Source: an uncultured Prevotella sp. (lineage in GTDB: Bacteria; Bacteroidota; Bacteroidia; Bacteroidales; Bacteroidaceae). From it: a DNA stretch of 64,000 nt. The notes under the pieces are model-generated. The model did not search any database, had not been told where the DNA came from, and worked only from the letters and a program-made list of their open reading frames with translations. Position 1 is the stretch's first letter; every line of letters starts with the position of its first letter. Below are positions 40,338-49,950 of the stretch, piece by piece. Location: contig OMZO01000011.1 in NCBI GenBank assembly GCA_900315525.1, positions 96,842 to 160,841 of the forward strand, in the 5' to 3' direction. Made by a program: the position numbers and the translations under genes.

Positions 40338-42947
40338 TTATATTTCTTCCATTTTTTTTGTTTCAATCCATCCTTCCTTACCGTCGGCTATACGGATTTC
40401 CTTCCAGCCTTTCATCGAACCGTCAGTGATAACCACTTTCGTTCCTTCATGAAGCACGAACAGATCCGTACCGTTATGAGCCGGTGTACTCTTTACAGCC
40501 ACAGAGGAAGCAGTGATGATGGCTCCCTTGCGATACATCAGGTTCTGCTTCTGCTGCCAAGCAAAAAGATTACTAAACAGAAAGACTACCAATAGAATGA
40601 TGCCACCGAAGAAACCTGTTTTCCTGAGCCACAGACGGTCAGAGAACAAATAGATCAATAGGAGTACAATCACAAGAGTCAGCGAGATCAGCGACATCCT
40701 GGCCCAACCGTCCACACTCATCAGGTTCACCAACGACCGGTACCATGTGAAGAAAAACATCTCTGACTCTGGCACTATCTTGTCGATGGTCTTTGAATTC
40801 GCAATCTGCAGGTTGAAGCGGATATCGCGATCACCAGGTGAGAGCAACAAAGCACGCTCGTAGTTCAGCACGGCCTTGGTGATATTCTCCGAACGATAGT
40901 AGGCATTGCCAAGATTATAGTACAACTCTGCAGCAGCACCTTGTTTCAATAGAGTTTCATAGTCCTTGATGGCCTGCTGGTAGTGGCCGCGCGCATAAGC
41001 ACTGTCAGCCTCTGCCTTTGTGACTGCTGATGCAGTGGCAGGCAGAAGCAGCAATAAGAGGAGCAGCGTGACCTTCGAACTGCGACGTCTTTTCATTGTC
41101 TCCTCAATCTTCTCGATAGCTGTCATCGCCTTATGATATACTTTCTTCATATTTCCCTTCGGATCTCCTGGGGCATAACGTTCGAACTCACAGTCATCCA
41201 GCGCACTCACAAACTGCAGGATAGTGGCTTTGCTGACTTCTCGTTCTGCCAGACGCAGGCTGATATTATCATGCGACAGCTGCTCGACAGGGATATTCAA
41301 CTTATCACCGACATACCCCCAGAGCGCGCGCAATACCTCGTCGTAGAAATCACCCGGTTTATTCTCAGCCATCAGACTAGCAGCTTTCTTCAGTCGTTTC
41401 GTAGCCACTTTGTTGGCTTTCTTACCTCGCATCTTCGTCACATTGGCATTCTCAATAGCCCGCTGACGGAACACGACGAACAGCGTAATGAAAATGAGGG
41501 CCAACAACACGAGACAAATCCAATAAGCCGTCGATCCAAAGAAGAAGTCATCAAGCGAATGCTGACGCACATCGCCGGTCTTGATATAGCGGATATCTTT
41601 ACTCAATTCCTGAAGTTCCTGACCGGAGAAATCATTTACCTTACCAGCACCTGCACCTTTTGCCACGTCAAGGCTAAAGCCCTCACTCTTCACAGTCTGA
41701 TAGCTATTGGTCGTCGTATCGAAATAGGTAAACTCCACCGGCGGTATCTCATACTTTCCCTGATGACGTGGAACCACCAGCATATCGTAAATCATAGACC
41801 CCTCGATACCGCTTGAGGTCAATTTAGTCTTATCGGTTACTTTCGGCTCATATTTATCAAAATCCTTCGGGAAATTCACAACAGGCTGTTTAATGAGTTT
41901 CAAGTTACCGGCACCACTGACAATCACACGCAGGGTAACAGGGTCATTGGCTTTGGTCTCGGTCTTATCCAACTGGGCTGAAACCGAAAATTTTCCTACA
42001 GCACCTGAGAAATTTGCTGGACGCTGCGGCAATGGATCAACTTGTATCTCGATTCCTGGAGCCACAATCTTCTTCTTCACTTCAATATAGCCAGAGCCAC
42101 CATTGAAGAATGCCTCGAAAGGATCAACATTACGGTTCTGCTGTACCACGATACCTTCAAAGGTGATACTCGGGATCTGCAGTTTACCAGTCATCTGCGG
42201 GAACATCACATACTGACTCCACGTACAGGTACGATAAGGACGACCGTTCACACGCTCAATAGAGAAACTCTTTTGCTGAGGCAATTCTACCTCCTGTGAA
42301 TAGAAACTCTTCAGGTCGGGCATATCGCCACGTAGTTGGGTCAGCGACACCAATGTATAGACCTTATAGGTCAGCAAAATAGGCTCCTGTTCATGCACAC
42401 GGTTCTTGTTGGCACTCACCTTGATGAAGAGGTCAGAACCTGAAATATGACTACCAGCATCTCGCATCTCACCACCATCATCCTGTTGTTGGCGCTGCTG
42501 ACGGGCAGAACTTGCTGAACCCGACACCTTGATGGTCAGAGCGTTCGATGCGATACTCTTACCACTTACAACTACATGTGCGGGAGGGATGGTAAAAGTA
42601 CCATTCTTCGTGGCACTAACGATATAAGTATAAGTGATTGACGAAGTGGAGCTGGTATGCCCATTGATCATCTGATAGCTCGACTGCATGGAACGATTAG
42701 GACCGATGAGCACCTCCAAGGCATCCGGAATATCACCTGCCCGGAAATCACTGACGTTCTGGGTATTTACTGTATAGGTCAGACGGAACTGCTCACCAAC
42801 GGCCACATGGGAGGGCGCAGCCCCGGTCAACGTTTGCGCATATGAGGTGAATAATGAACAGTTAATTGTAGTGAATAGTACCAGCAGTACTTTCACGACC
42901 CACGTCATCTTCACGTCATCTCTAAAGAAACTCACTATATTCTTCAC
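40338..42947 (-). CDS. BatD-BatE fusion protein (aerotolerance operon)
   Basis: 869 aa. The N-terminal part (to about 617) is BatD: a signal sequence ending in SYAQ, immunoglobulin-like repeats (LTGAAPSHVAVGEQFRLTYTV, TFTIPPAHVVVSGK) and a membrane span (AYWICLVLLALIFITLFVVF). From an internal Met618 (MKRRRSSKVTLLLLLLLL) begins BatE: a signal-like span, TPR repeats (AELYYNLGNAYYRSENITKAV), two more spans and a C-terminal SH3-like domain (ASSVAVKSTPAHNGTDLFVL). In many Bacteroidota these are two genes. The function in envelope stress is poorly understood. Confidence 0.88.
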   Translation of the reverse strand: MKNIVSFFRDDVKMTWVVKVLLVLFTTINCSLFTSYAQTLTGAAPSHVAVGEQFRLTYTVNTQNVSDFRAGDIPDALEVLIGPNRSMQSSYQMINGHTSSTSSITYTYIVSATKNGTFTIPPAHVVVSGKSIASNALTIKVSGSASSARQQRQQQDDGGEMRDAGSHISGSDLFIKVSANKNRVHEQEPILLTYKVYTLVSLTQLRGDMPDLKSFYSQEVELPQQKSFSIERVNGRPYRTCTWSQYVMFPQMTGKLQIPSITFEGIVVQQNRNVDPFEAFFNGGSGYIEVKKKIVAPGIEIQVDPLPQRPANFSGAVGKFSVSAQLDKTETKANDPVTLRVIVSGAGNLKLIKQPVVNFPKDFDKYEPKVTDKTKLTSSGIEGSMIYDMLVVPRHQGKYEIPPVEFTYFDTTTNSYQTVKSEGFSLDVAKGAGAGKVNDFSGQELQELSKDIRYIKTGDVRQHSLDDFFFGSTAYWICLVLLALIFITLFVVFRQRAIENANVTKMRGKKANKVATKRLKKAASLMAENKPGDFYDEVLRALWGYVGDKLNIPVEQLSHDNISLRLAEREVSKATILQFVSALDDCEFERYAPGDPKGNMKKVYHKAMTAIEKIEETMKRRRSSKVTLLLLLLLLPATASAVTKAEADSAYARGHYQQAIKDYETLLKQGAAAELYYNLGNAYYRSENITKAVLNYERALLLSPGDRDIRFNLQIANSKTIDKIVPESEMFFFTWYRSLVNLMSVDGWARMSLISLTLVIVLLLIYLFSDRLWLRKTGFFGGIILLVVFLFSNLFAWQQKQNLMYRKGAIITASSVAVKSTPAHNGTDLFVLHEGTKVVITDGSMKGWKEIRIADGKEGWIETKKMEEI

Positions 42948-42989
42948 TATTTCTTATTATCTATTATCAATTCCCTATTACATCATTAA

Positions 42990-44690
42990 TTACCAATTCT
43001 TCTGATTAGTCCGACGCTGCGGCTGCTGCTGGGCTTTTTTCAGCTTATCCTGCGTCTGTTTCTCGTTCTGGATGGCGGCATTCAGCAACTGCTCGGCATT
43101 ATCCTTACTCATCTGGGGCTTCTGCTGCTCTTGCTGCTTCTTGTCATCCTGTTTGTCAGAATTCTGGTCTTTCTGCTGATCGTCTTTCTTTTGGTTGTCC
43201 TTTTTCTGCTCATCATTGTTCTGACCCTGATTCTGTTTCTGCTGGTCTTGCTTCTGCTTCTGATGTTTGCAGAGCACGAGGTTGTAGCGTGTCTCGTCGT
43301 CATTCGGGTTCAGACGCAAGGCATTCTTATAAGCCTCGATAGCCTCTCCGTACATCTTATGGGTTTGGCAGATCACACCGATATTATGGAACGACTGGGC
43401 CTTACGCAGGGGATTGGTCTCCAACCTGGAAGCGTTCTCAAACTGGGTGACAGCGGCAGAGTCTTTCTTCTGAGCCATAAGTGCATTACCCAAATTAAAG
43501 GAAGCCTGCGGATTCTTAGGATTCTGCTCGATGGCCTTCCGGTAAGACACTTCTGCATTGGGATAGTCGCCCATACGGAACTGTTTGTTACCCTGACGGA
43601 TATACTGGCGATCGGTCTGGGCTGTAACCGACAGAGCTGTCAGGAACAACAGCATAACAGCAACCTTTCTTTTGCCAAACAGAGAAACATGTTTCAACAA
43701 TGGGTTTCTACGGTCAAAGATACAGATTTCCAGAATCAGCAGCAACAGAGCCAACACACCGAAGGCTTGGAACTGCTCATCGAACTCACTATAGACTGCC
43801 GTCGAAGTCTCTTTCTTCGCCAACTTGTCCAACTCATTGTCCAACTGCTCCTGGGCGGCACTATTGTTCTCCACATGGATATAAGCACCACCTCCTGCCT
43901 GAGCCACCTGTTTACACATATCTTCATTCAGGGCCGACATCACTGTATTACCCGTATTGTCCTGCATGTAGTTGCCTGTACCTGGAACGGGGATAGGAGC
44001 ACCTTGTGTCGAACCAACCCCAAGCACATAGACACGCATACCATTTTTCTTCGCTGCCTCTGCAGCCTCTACGGCCCCACCCTCATGGTCCTCACCGTCG
44101 GTGATCACAACGATTGCCTTGCCGATACCTTCTTCTTGGGTGAAGCTATGCGAGGCCATCTCAATAGCCCTGGCGATGTCTGTACCCTGCGATGCCATCA
44201 TCGACGGATCGATACTTGAGAGGAACATCTTCGCCGAAACATAGTCACTGGTAATTGGCAACTGCACGAATGCATCACCAGCAAACACGATTAATCCAAT
44301 CTTATCGTTCGTGAAGTGGTCGACAAGGTTCTCTACCATCATCTTACTACGATCGAGACGACTCGGTACAATATCTTCTGCCCGCATCGAATTACTGATA
44401 TCCATCGCGATAATTGTCTCGATTCCGACACGCTTCTCGTGGTTGATTTTTGTACCCATCTGAGGACGGGCCAGCATCACAATCAAGAGAGCAAGTGCTC
44501 CTTGCAGAATCCAGAACTTCACAGAAGGACGGAAACGTGACACATCAGGCATCAAGGCCTTCAACAGTGACGGTTCACCAAACTTACGAAGCCGTTTCTT
44601 CTGGTTTCTATATGACAAGTACCTAATCAGTGCCAATAAAGGAATCAGCACCAACAGATAAAGATATATAGGACTTTCAAATCTGAACAT
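42990..44690 (-). CDS. BatB-BatC fusion protein (VWA plus TPR)
   Basis: 566 aa. The BatB part has two N-terminal spans, a von Willebrand A domain with MIDAS motif AMDISNSM and TDGEDHEGG, and a span at about 315-332. At about residue 343 a signal-like segment (KRKVAVMLLFLTALSVTAQ) opens the BatC part, with TPR repeats (YPNAEVSYRKAIEQNPKNPQASFNLGNAL) and a tail of Gln, Lys and Asp. It lies directly after batA. Fusion of the two is the reason for the length. Confidence 0.9.
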   Translation of the reverse strand: MFRFESPIYLYLLVLIPLLALIRYLSYRNQKKRLRKFGEPSLLKALMPDVSRFRPSVKFWILQGALALLIVMLARPQMGTKINHEKRVGIETIIAMDISNSMRAEDIVPSRLDRSKMMVENLVDHFTNDKIGLIVFAGDAFVQLPITSDYVSAKMFLSSIDPSMMASQGTDIARAIEMASHSFTQEEGIGKAIVVITDGEDHEGGAVEAAEAAKKNGMRVYVLGVGSTQGAPIPVPGTGNYMQDNTGNTVMSALNEDMCKQVAQAGGGAYIHVENNSAAQEQLDNELDKLAKKETSTAVYSEFDEQFQAFGVLALLLLILEICIFDRRNPLLKHVSLFGKRKVAVMLLFLTALSVTAQTDRQYIRQGNKQFRMGDYPNAEVSYRKAIEQNPKNPQASFNLGNALMAQKKDSAAVTQFENASRLETNPLRKAQSFHNIGVICQTHKMYGEAIEAYKNALRLNPNDDETRYNLVLCKHQKQKQDQQKQNQGQNNDEQKKDNQKKDDQQKDQNSDKQDDKKQQEQQKPQMSKDNAEQLLNAAIQNEKQTQDKLKKAQQQPQRRTNQKNW

Positions 44691-44691
44691 A

Positions 44692-45690
44692 TTACGGTAT
44701 CCTCCTAAAAATAGTTATACGTAACAACAACTCCAGCAAAAGGGCAATAATCGCAGCCAGAGCAAAAGGCTGATAGGCCTCATAACGTTTGCTGAACTTC
44801 TTAACGTTCAGCTTGCTCTTCTCCAACTGGTCAATCTCCTTATAGATATTGCGAAGTTCTTTGGTATTCGTGGCTCGATAGAAATCACCTTCTGTAGCAG
44901 CGGCAATCTCACTGAGGGTCTTCGTGTCGATTTCCACTGGGATATTCACATACTGCACACCACCAGCCACAGGCATCGGGTATGGAGCAACTTTGTTTGT
45001 GCCGACACCGATGGTATAGACACGAATGCCCAGACTCTTGGCAATCTCGGCAGCGGTCATCGGGGATATGTCACCTCGGTTGTTACTACCGTCGGTCAAC
45101 AAGATGACAACCTTACTTTTAGCCTTCGACTCCTTCAGACGACTGACAGCGTTGGCTAATCCCATACCGATGGCCGTTCCGTCCTCGATCAATCCCCTGG
45201 CTGCGATGTCGGTCCTCACATTCTGCAACAAATTCAACAGAGAGGTGTGATCAGTAGTCATCGGACACTGTGTAAACGCCTCGCCAGCAAAGATACTAAG
45301 ACCGATATTGTCATCAGGACGACCGATGATGAACTCTGCAGCCACCTGCTTGGCAGCCTCGATGCGATTAGGCTTCAGGTCCTCAGCCAGCATACTTGTC
45401 GAAACGTCCATCGCCAACATGATATCGATACCTTCCACCGTCTTACTGGCCCAAGAATTATGGGTCTGAGGACGTGCCAGCACCAAGATAATCATAACAA
45501 AGGCCAATACCCTCAGCAGCATGGAAAGTGGCATCAGCCTTACCTTCCAACTCTTCGGGGCGAAACGAAAGGCAAAAGTATCGCTCATCCGTATCGTGGG
45601 CTCAGTTTTCTTCCTGTACATCACATACCAAATCAAATAAGGTATGATCAATAGGAGCAGAAACAGATATTCTTTATTGGCAAATTCCAT
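44692..45690 (-). CDS. batA: BatA, VWA-domain membrane protein
   Basis: 332 aa. Two N-terminal spans (YLFLLLLIIPYLIWYVMY; LRVLAFVMIILVLARPQ) are followed by a VWA domain with MIDAS motif AMDVSTSMLAEDL and LLTDGSNNRGDISP, and a C-terminal span (ALAAIIALLLELLLRITIF). The VWA domain is expected to face the periplasm or cytosol next to BatB. The family is linked to aerotolerance and stress in Bacteroides. The stop lies 1 bp before batB-batC. Confidence 0.92.
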   Translation of the reverse strand: MEFANKEYLFLLLLIIPYLIWYVMYRKKTEPTIRMSDTFAFRFAPKSWKVRLMPLSMLLRVLAFVMIILVLARPQTHNSWASKTVEGIDIMLAMDVSTSMLAEDLKPNRIEAAKQVAAEFIIGRPDDNIGLSIFAGEAFTQCPMTTDHTSLLNLLQNVRTDIAARGLIEDGTAIGMGLANAVSRLKESKAKSKVVILLTDGSNNRGDISPMTAAEIAKSLGIRVYTIGVGTNKVAPYPMPVAGGVQYVNIPVEIDTKTLSEIAAATEGDFYRATNTKELRNIYKEIDQLEKSKLNVKKFSKRYEAYQPFALAAIIALLLELLLRITIFRRIP

Positions 45691-45700
45691 TTGATTCCTT

Positions 45701-46771
45701 TTAATTCAACAACAGATAAAGTGTATAGACCACATAGACAAACAACAATCCTGAGACCGTAGCCAGCAAAGTAATGACAGTACGAAGCACCCTGCGAGCC
45801 TTCTGCGACCGCTGGTCCTCCTCAGTCAACTGCGGCTTCACAGTCTCCTCCACAGGCACATCTTCCTGTTTTGTCTGGTTAATGAAGTCGATAGCATTCA
45901 CGAGATTACGGTCATTCTCGTTGATGAGTGTCGAGTACTTAGCAAACTTCACGAGGTCTGCCGTCAGGAAGAGCTGACGCAACTCACTGATGGCGTTCTC
46001 GTCCTGAGTAGCCGTCAGTTTATCGATAATCTCACTACTGGTCATCTCCATCGCGTTGAAGCCGTAGCGCTCCTCGATATATTTACGTAAGGTGTCTGTC
46101 AGCTTCGTATAGTACTCCTTTGAGTTCTCCGAACTTACCATCTTATCAGCCTTGATCTGCTCTATCTCCTTCATAGCCTTCTGATGGGGCAATAGACGTT
46201 TCACGATACGTATCGTCTTGATAATCGGTTTGTTGTCACGCAGACGCAGATAGAGGTAATAGGTTACAGCCAGCAGCACCAACATCAACACGCTCAGCCA
46301 GAAGGAGAGACTCCAATCGCTCCACAGGAAGGGGTTATCTTGCACGTCCTTAGGTCCAAAGAACTGATCGACATGGGCCGTATCCACCTCGATGGTCAGC
46401 ACCTTCAAGGCCAGACTCTTACTCTTATAGGGTTTGCCGTCAATTTTTACAGTCATAGGCGGCAGATAATACAAGGTGTCGTCAAACGAGGTCAGCGTAT
46501 AGACCATCGACCTGGACATAAAACCATTATCCTGTGACACATCAGGGCGTTGCTCACTATTCAGAACCTCCACCCCAGGCGTAATGTACTGAGAGGGCTG
46601 GAACACCGGGAACTCCACCTTAGCGTTCTCCTTCGCATGAGCCGTCAGTGTCAGGTGAACCTGCTGTCCAACGAAAATCTCGATAGAGTCAATTTGTGCC
46701 TCTACCGAAACTTGTGCCGACAAGCGGAACGCACTGACCACCAATACGATAAGAAAGACGAATCTTTTCAT
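45701..46771 (-). CDS. Bat-cluster membrane protein with N-terminal signal peptide
   Basis: 356 aa. After a signal peptide (FLIVLVVSAFRLSA) comes an Ig-like domain (SVEAQIDSIEIFVGQQVHLTLTA), a span (LSFWLSVLMLVLLAVTYYLYL), a cytosolic helical part (YYTKLTDTLRKYIEERYGFNAMEMTSSEIIDKL, the pattern of DUF4381-like Bat proteins) and a C-terminal span. It lies between the DUF58 gene and batA, overlapping the former by one base (TAATG). It is probably part of the Bat complex; its role is not known. Confidence 0.85.
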   Translation of the reverse strand: MKRFVFLIVLVVSAFRLSAQVSVEAQIDSIEIFVGQQVHLTLTAHAKENAKVEFPVFQPSQYITPGVEVLNSEQRPDVSQDNGFMSRSMVYTLTSFDDTLYYLPPMTVKIDGKPYKSKSLALKVLTIEVDTAHVDQFFGPKDVQDNPFLWSDWSLSFWLSVLMLVLLAVTYYLYLRLRDNKPIIKTIRIVKRLLPHQKAMKEIEQIKADKMVSSENSKEYYTKLTDTLRKYIEERYGFNAMEMTSSEIIDKLTATQDENAISELRQLFLTADLVKFAKYSTLINENDRNLVNAIDFINQTKQEDVPVEETVKPQLTEEDQRSQKARRVLRTVITLLATVSGLLFVYVVYTLYLLLN

Positions 46772-47640
46772 TAACTTCTTTGTTTAAACAATAGCAACAA
46801 CGATTTCACAAAGTCTTCGTTCGTCGCAATGCTGACATGATCCACATTGCTTTTGTTGAAGGTTTCCTCCAACTGTGCCTGTCTACCCATCCAGTAGCGC
46901 TGGTAGTCACGGCGCAGTCGTTTTGAGCTGGTATCGATATACTGCTCGAAGCCCGTCTCTGCATCCACCACCTTCATCAAACCCACATCAGGCAACTCCT
47001 TGGCCCGCACGTCATACACCTGAATGGCTACCACGTCGTGCTTTCGGCTACAAATCTGAAGCGACTGCTGAAAGTCTTCACGTACATAGAAGTCACTGAG
47101 GATAAAAGCTGTCGTACGGCGCTTCTGCACGCCCGACAAAAACTCTACAGCCTGTTTCACGTCTGTACGTTTCGACTCTGGTTGGAAATCCAGCATCTCA
47201 CGGATGATGTAGAGGATATGTTTACGGCCCTTCTTTGGCGGAATGTACTTTTCGATACGGTCAGAGAAGAACACGACGCCGATTTTATCGTTGTTCTGAA
47301 TGGCAGAGAAGGCGATGGTCGCGGCAATCTCCGTCACCATGTCACGCTTCATCTGACGCTGGGTTCCGAAATCGAGCGAACCACTTACATCAATCATCAG
47401 CATGACCGTCAACTCACGCTCTTCCTCAAACACCTTCACGTAAGGACGGTGGAAACGGGCAGTCACATTCCAATCAATATCTCGCACATCATCGCCAAAC
47501 TGATATTCACGCACCTCGCTGAAGGCCATACCCCTGCCCTTGAAAGCGCTATGGTACTGGCCGGCAAAGATGTTTGAACTCAGACCACGGGTCTTGATCT
47601 CAATCTTACGGACTTTCTTTAAGATTTCGCTAGTCTCCAT
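46771..47640 (-). CDS. DUF58-domain protein (VWA-like) of the Bat cluster
   Basis: 289 aa, soluble. The DUF58 signature is clear: GRGMAFSEVREYQFGDDVRDIDWNVTARFHRPYVKVFEEERE, then a VWA-like MIDAS MLMIDVSGSLDFG and FILSDFYVRED. It is always found next to MoxR ATPases, which are thought to remodel or load metals into VWA proteins. The next gene overlaps its stop. Confidence 0.93.
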   Translation of the reverse strand: METSEILKKVRKIEIKTRGLSSNIFAGQYHSAFKGRGMAFSEVREYQFGDDVRDIDWNVTARFHRPYVKVFEEERELTVMLMIDVSGSLDFGTQRQMKRDMVTEIAATIAFSAIQNNDKIGVVFFSDRIEKYIPPKKGRKHILYIIREMLDFQPESKRTDVKQAVEFLSGVQKRRTTAFILSDFYVREDFQQSLQICSRKHDVVAIQVYDVRAKELPDVGLMKVVDAETGFEQYIDTSSKRLRRDYQRYWMGRQAQLEETFNKSNVDHVSIATNEDFVKSLLLLFKQRS

Positions 47641-47685
47641 GATACGGTAGCAAATTCTTCACTATTCACTTTTCACTCTTCCCTT

Positions 47686-48681
47686 TTAGGGCACTTCCAC
47701 CTTATTGATAATTTTCGACACGATTTCCTCGCTGGTAATATTGCTGGCTTCAGCCTCATAGGTCAAGCCTATACGATGACGCAACACATCATGAGCCACA
47801 GCACGCACATCCTCTGGCACCACATAGCCGCGACGCTTGATAAAGGCGTAGGCTCGAGCGGCCTTAGCCAGATTGATTGAGGCACGAGGAGAACCACCGA
47901 ACGAAATCATATCCTTCAAGTCCTTCAGGCCATAGCGATCCGGATAACGGGTAGCAAATACGATATCTGCGATATACTGCTCAATCTTCTCGTCGAGATA
48001 CACCTCACGCACCACGCTACGAGCTTTCAGAATCTCCTCGGCAGTCGTTACGGGTCTTACTGTCGGCATCTCGCCTGCGATATTCTCACGGATAATCTTC
48101 TTCTCCTCGTCGAGCGAAGGATAGCCGATGACCACTTTCAGCATGAAACGGTCCACCTGAGCCTCAGGCAGCGGATAGGTTCCTTCCTGCTCGATAGGGT
48201 TCTGCGTAGCCATCACGAGGAAGGGGTTCGGCAACTTAAAGGTTTCGCTGCCAATGGTTACCTGTTTTTCCTGCATAGCCTCAAGCAAGGCACTCTGTAC
48301 CTTTGCAGGAGCGCGGTTAATTTCATCTGCAAGCACGAAGTTGGCAAACACGGGGCCTTGCTTCACCTGGAATTTCTCGTCTTTCTGTGAGTAGATCATC
48401 GTACCGATAACGTCTGCAGGCAACAGATCTGGCGTAAACTGGATACGACTGTAGTCTGCGTCAATCAACTGCGAGAGGGTCTTGATAGCCAATGTCTTAG
48501 CCAAACCAGGCACACCTTCCAACAGAATATGTCCGTCACTCAGCAAACCAATCAGCAGTGAATCTACGAGATGCTTCTGTCCTACGATGACCTGGTCCAT
48601 GCCGGCCACAAGATTTGTAACGAATGCACTTTGTTGTTCTATCCGGATATTCAGTTCACGGATGTCAATAGCTTCTGCCAT
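47686..48681 (-). CDS. MoxR-family AAA+ ATPase
   Basis: 331 aa. Walker A GVPGLAKT (with AK in place of GK, as usual in MoxR), Walker B ANFVLADEINRAP, sensor MATQNPIEQEGTYPLPEAQVDRF and arginine-finger region are all visible. MoxR proteins act as chaperones on VWA proteins encoded beside them, here DUF58, BatA and BatB. First gene of the Bat section, 33 bp after the HU-LysM gene. Confidence 0.94.
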   Translation of the reverse strand: MAEAIDIRELNIRIEQQSAFVTNLVAGMDQVIVGQKHLVDSLLIGLLSDGHILLEGVPGLAKTLAIKTLSQLIDADYSRIQFTPDLLPADVIGTMIYSQKDEKFQVKQGPVFANFVLADEINRAPAKVQSALLEAMQEKQVTIGSETFKLPNPFLVMATQNPIEQEGTYPLPEAQVDRFMLKVVIGYPSLDEEKKIIRENIAGEMPTVRPVTTAEEILKARSVVREVYLDEKIEQYIADIVFATRYPDRYGLKDLKDMISFGGSPRASINLAKAARAYAFIKRRGYVVPEDVRAVAHDVLRHRIGLTYEAEASNITSEEIVSKIINKVEVP

Positions 48682-48714
48682 AATATTTCTATATTTTTAA
48701 ATGTTCTTCTTTAT

Positions 48715-49950
48715 TCATTGAGCGGCCTGAGCCCTCTTTTTCTTCTTCAGCTCCAGCTTTGGAATCTTAATCTCCTGCCCAATCTTCAACGGTGATGCAG
48801 CATTCAGTCCATTATAGACTTCTATATAGCACTCCATGTCAGGTCCGAGTATCCGCTGGGCTATCCTTCGGAGGTTATCACCCTCTTTCACCTTCACCAC
48901 CTTTTCAGTGCCGACAATCCGATAGGCACCTGTTCTCACACGGGCATCCATCGCTGCATACTTGTCTACCTCTGGGGCGACTGGCTTGGGAGCGACTGCT
49001 GCCGGTTTAACGGTTTCAACAGGCTTCGTCTCTTCGGCCTTCACTTCAGGCTTGGGCGCCTCAACGGGTTTGTCCACAATGGGTTCTGCAGGTTGTTCAG
49101 CTTCAGGTGCTGAGACCGCTGCCTTAATCGAGTCAACAACCAACGTATCTTCCACCACAGTCTTCGGCATCTCGACTGGGGGCTTCGGGGCCTCAACAGG
49201 CTGCTCGCCCTTCATTGGGAAGTAGTTACCCAACAGATATCCGACACCAAGTCCCAACAGCAGAGCCACTGCCGCCATCAGCCACTTCCGACTGCCAGAG
49301 CCTTCCTCTTCATCTTCATAGTCAGGTTCTTCTTCTGGTTCCTTCACAAACTCCTCGTTCGCAGGCGTTTCAACCGCTTCATAGACAGGCTCTTCAGTCG
49401 CTATCGATGCAGAAGAACTGACTGGTTCAGACTCCACAACTGGCGCTGATGCCTCTACTGACATTGGTTCCGCATCAGGTGCTGGCGCATCTGTAACCTT
49501 ATTTTCTCCCAATGGGATGGGTTTCTCAAATGACGGATCTTCATCCACGAAATCCACGAGTGGCATCGAGGCAGCTTTTACTTCTGGTGTGACATATGCC
49601 TCCGAAGTGGTATCTTCCGCGAAATCCACACCCTCATTCAGCACGACGGTCTCAAACTGCGAGAAGGGTTTGTTTACGATTTCCTTCAGCAACTGGTCCG
49701 GTGTGAAGGTAATCTTGTTATGCCCTTCGATAAGCACCCGTTCGCCCGTATTCACGTTCACGCTCTCACGGGGATCCACATCGATAATTTTAAAGGTACC
49801 AAAGCCCTTTACCTTGACAACCATATCACGCTCCAACGCCTGCTGGATGATGTCAAACATCTCATTGACAAAGTTCGAGGCATCATTCTTTGACAACCCC
49901 TTGCGGTCGCTCAGCACCTTGGCTATATCTTGTATCGTCAACTTTCCCAT
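48715..49950 (-). CDS. HU domain-transmembrane-LysM protein
   Basis: 411 aa with an unusual order. The N-terminal HU/IHF-like DNA-binding domain (1-95; KNDASNFVNEMFDIIQQALERDMVVKVKGFGTFKI, then RESVNVNTGE) is followed by an acidic linker (about 100-230), one membrane span (KWLMAAVALLLGLGVGYLLGN, about 237-257), a Pro/Glu/Val linker and a C-terminal LysM domain (VKVKEGDNLRRIAQRILGPDMECYIEVYNGL). With DNA bound inside and peptidoglycan outside, it could tie the nucleoid to the cell wall. It overlaps the stop of a short HU gene (TAATG). Confidence 0.88.
   Translation of the reverse strand: MGKLTIQDIAKVLSDRKGLSKNDASNFVNEMFDIIQQALERDMVVKVKGFGTFKIIDVDPRESVNVNTGERVLIEGHNKITFTPDQLLKEIVNKPFSQFETVVLNEGVDFAEDTTSEAYVTPEVKAASMPLVDFVDEDPSFEKPIPLGENKVTDAPAPDAEPMSVEASAPVVESEPVSSSASIATEEPVYEAVETPANEEFVKEPEEEPDYEDEEEGSGSRKWLMAAVALLLGLGVGYLLGNYFPMKGEQPVEAPKPPVEMPKTVVEDTLVVDSIKAAVSAPEAEQPAEPIVDKPVEAPKPEVKAEETKPVETVKPAAVAPKPVAPEVDKYAAMDARVRTGAYRIVGTEKVVKVKEGDNLRRIAQRILGPDMECYIEVYNGLNAASPLKIGQEIKIPKLELKKKKRAQAAQ

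Noticed and set aside
43131-44219. A 362-codon, Leu-rich open frame on the plus strand
   Set aside because: It mirrors the Gln/Lys-rich tail and VWA domain of BatB-BatC, which give strings of Leu, Val and Ile on the other strand. It is not a membrane protein gene.
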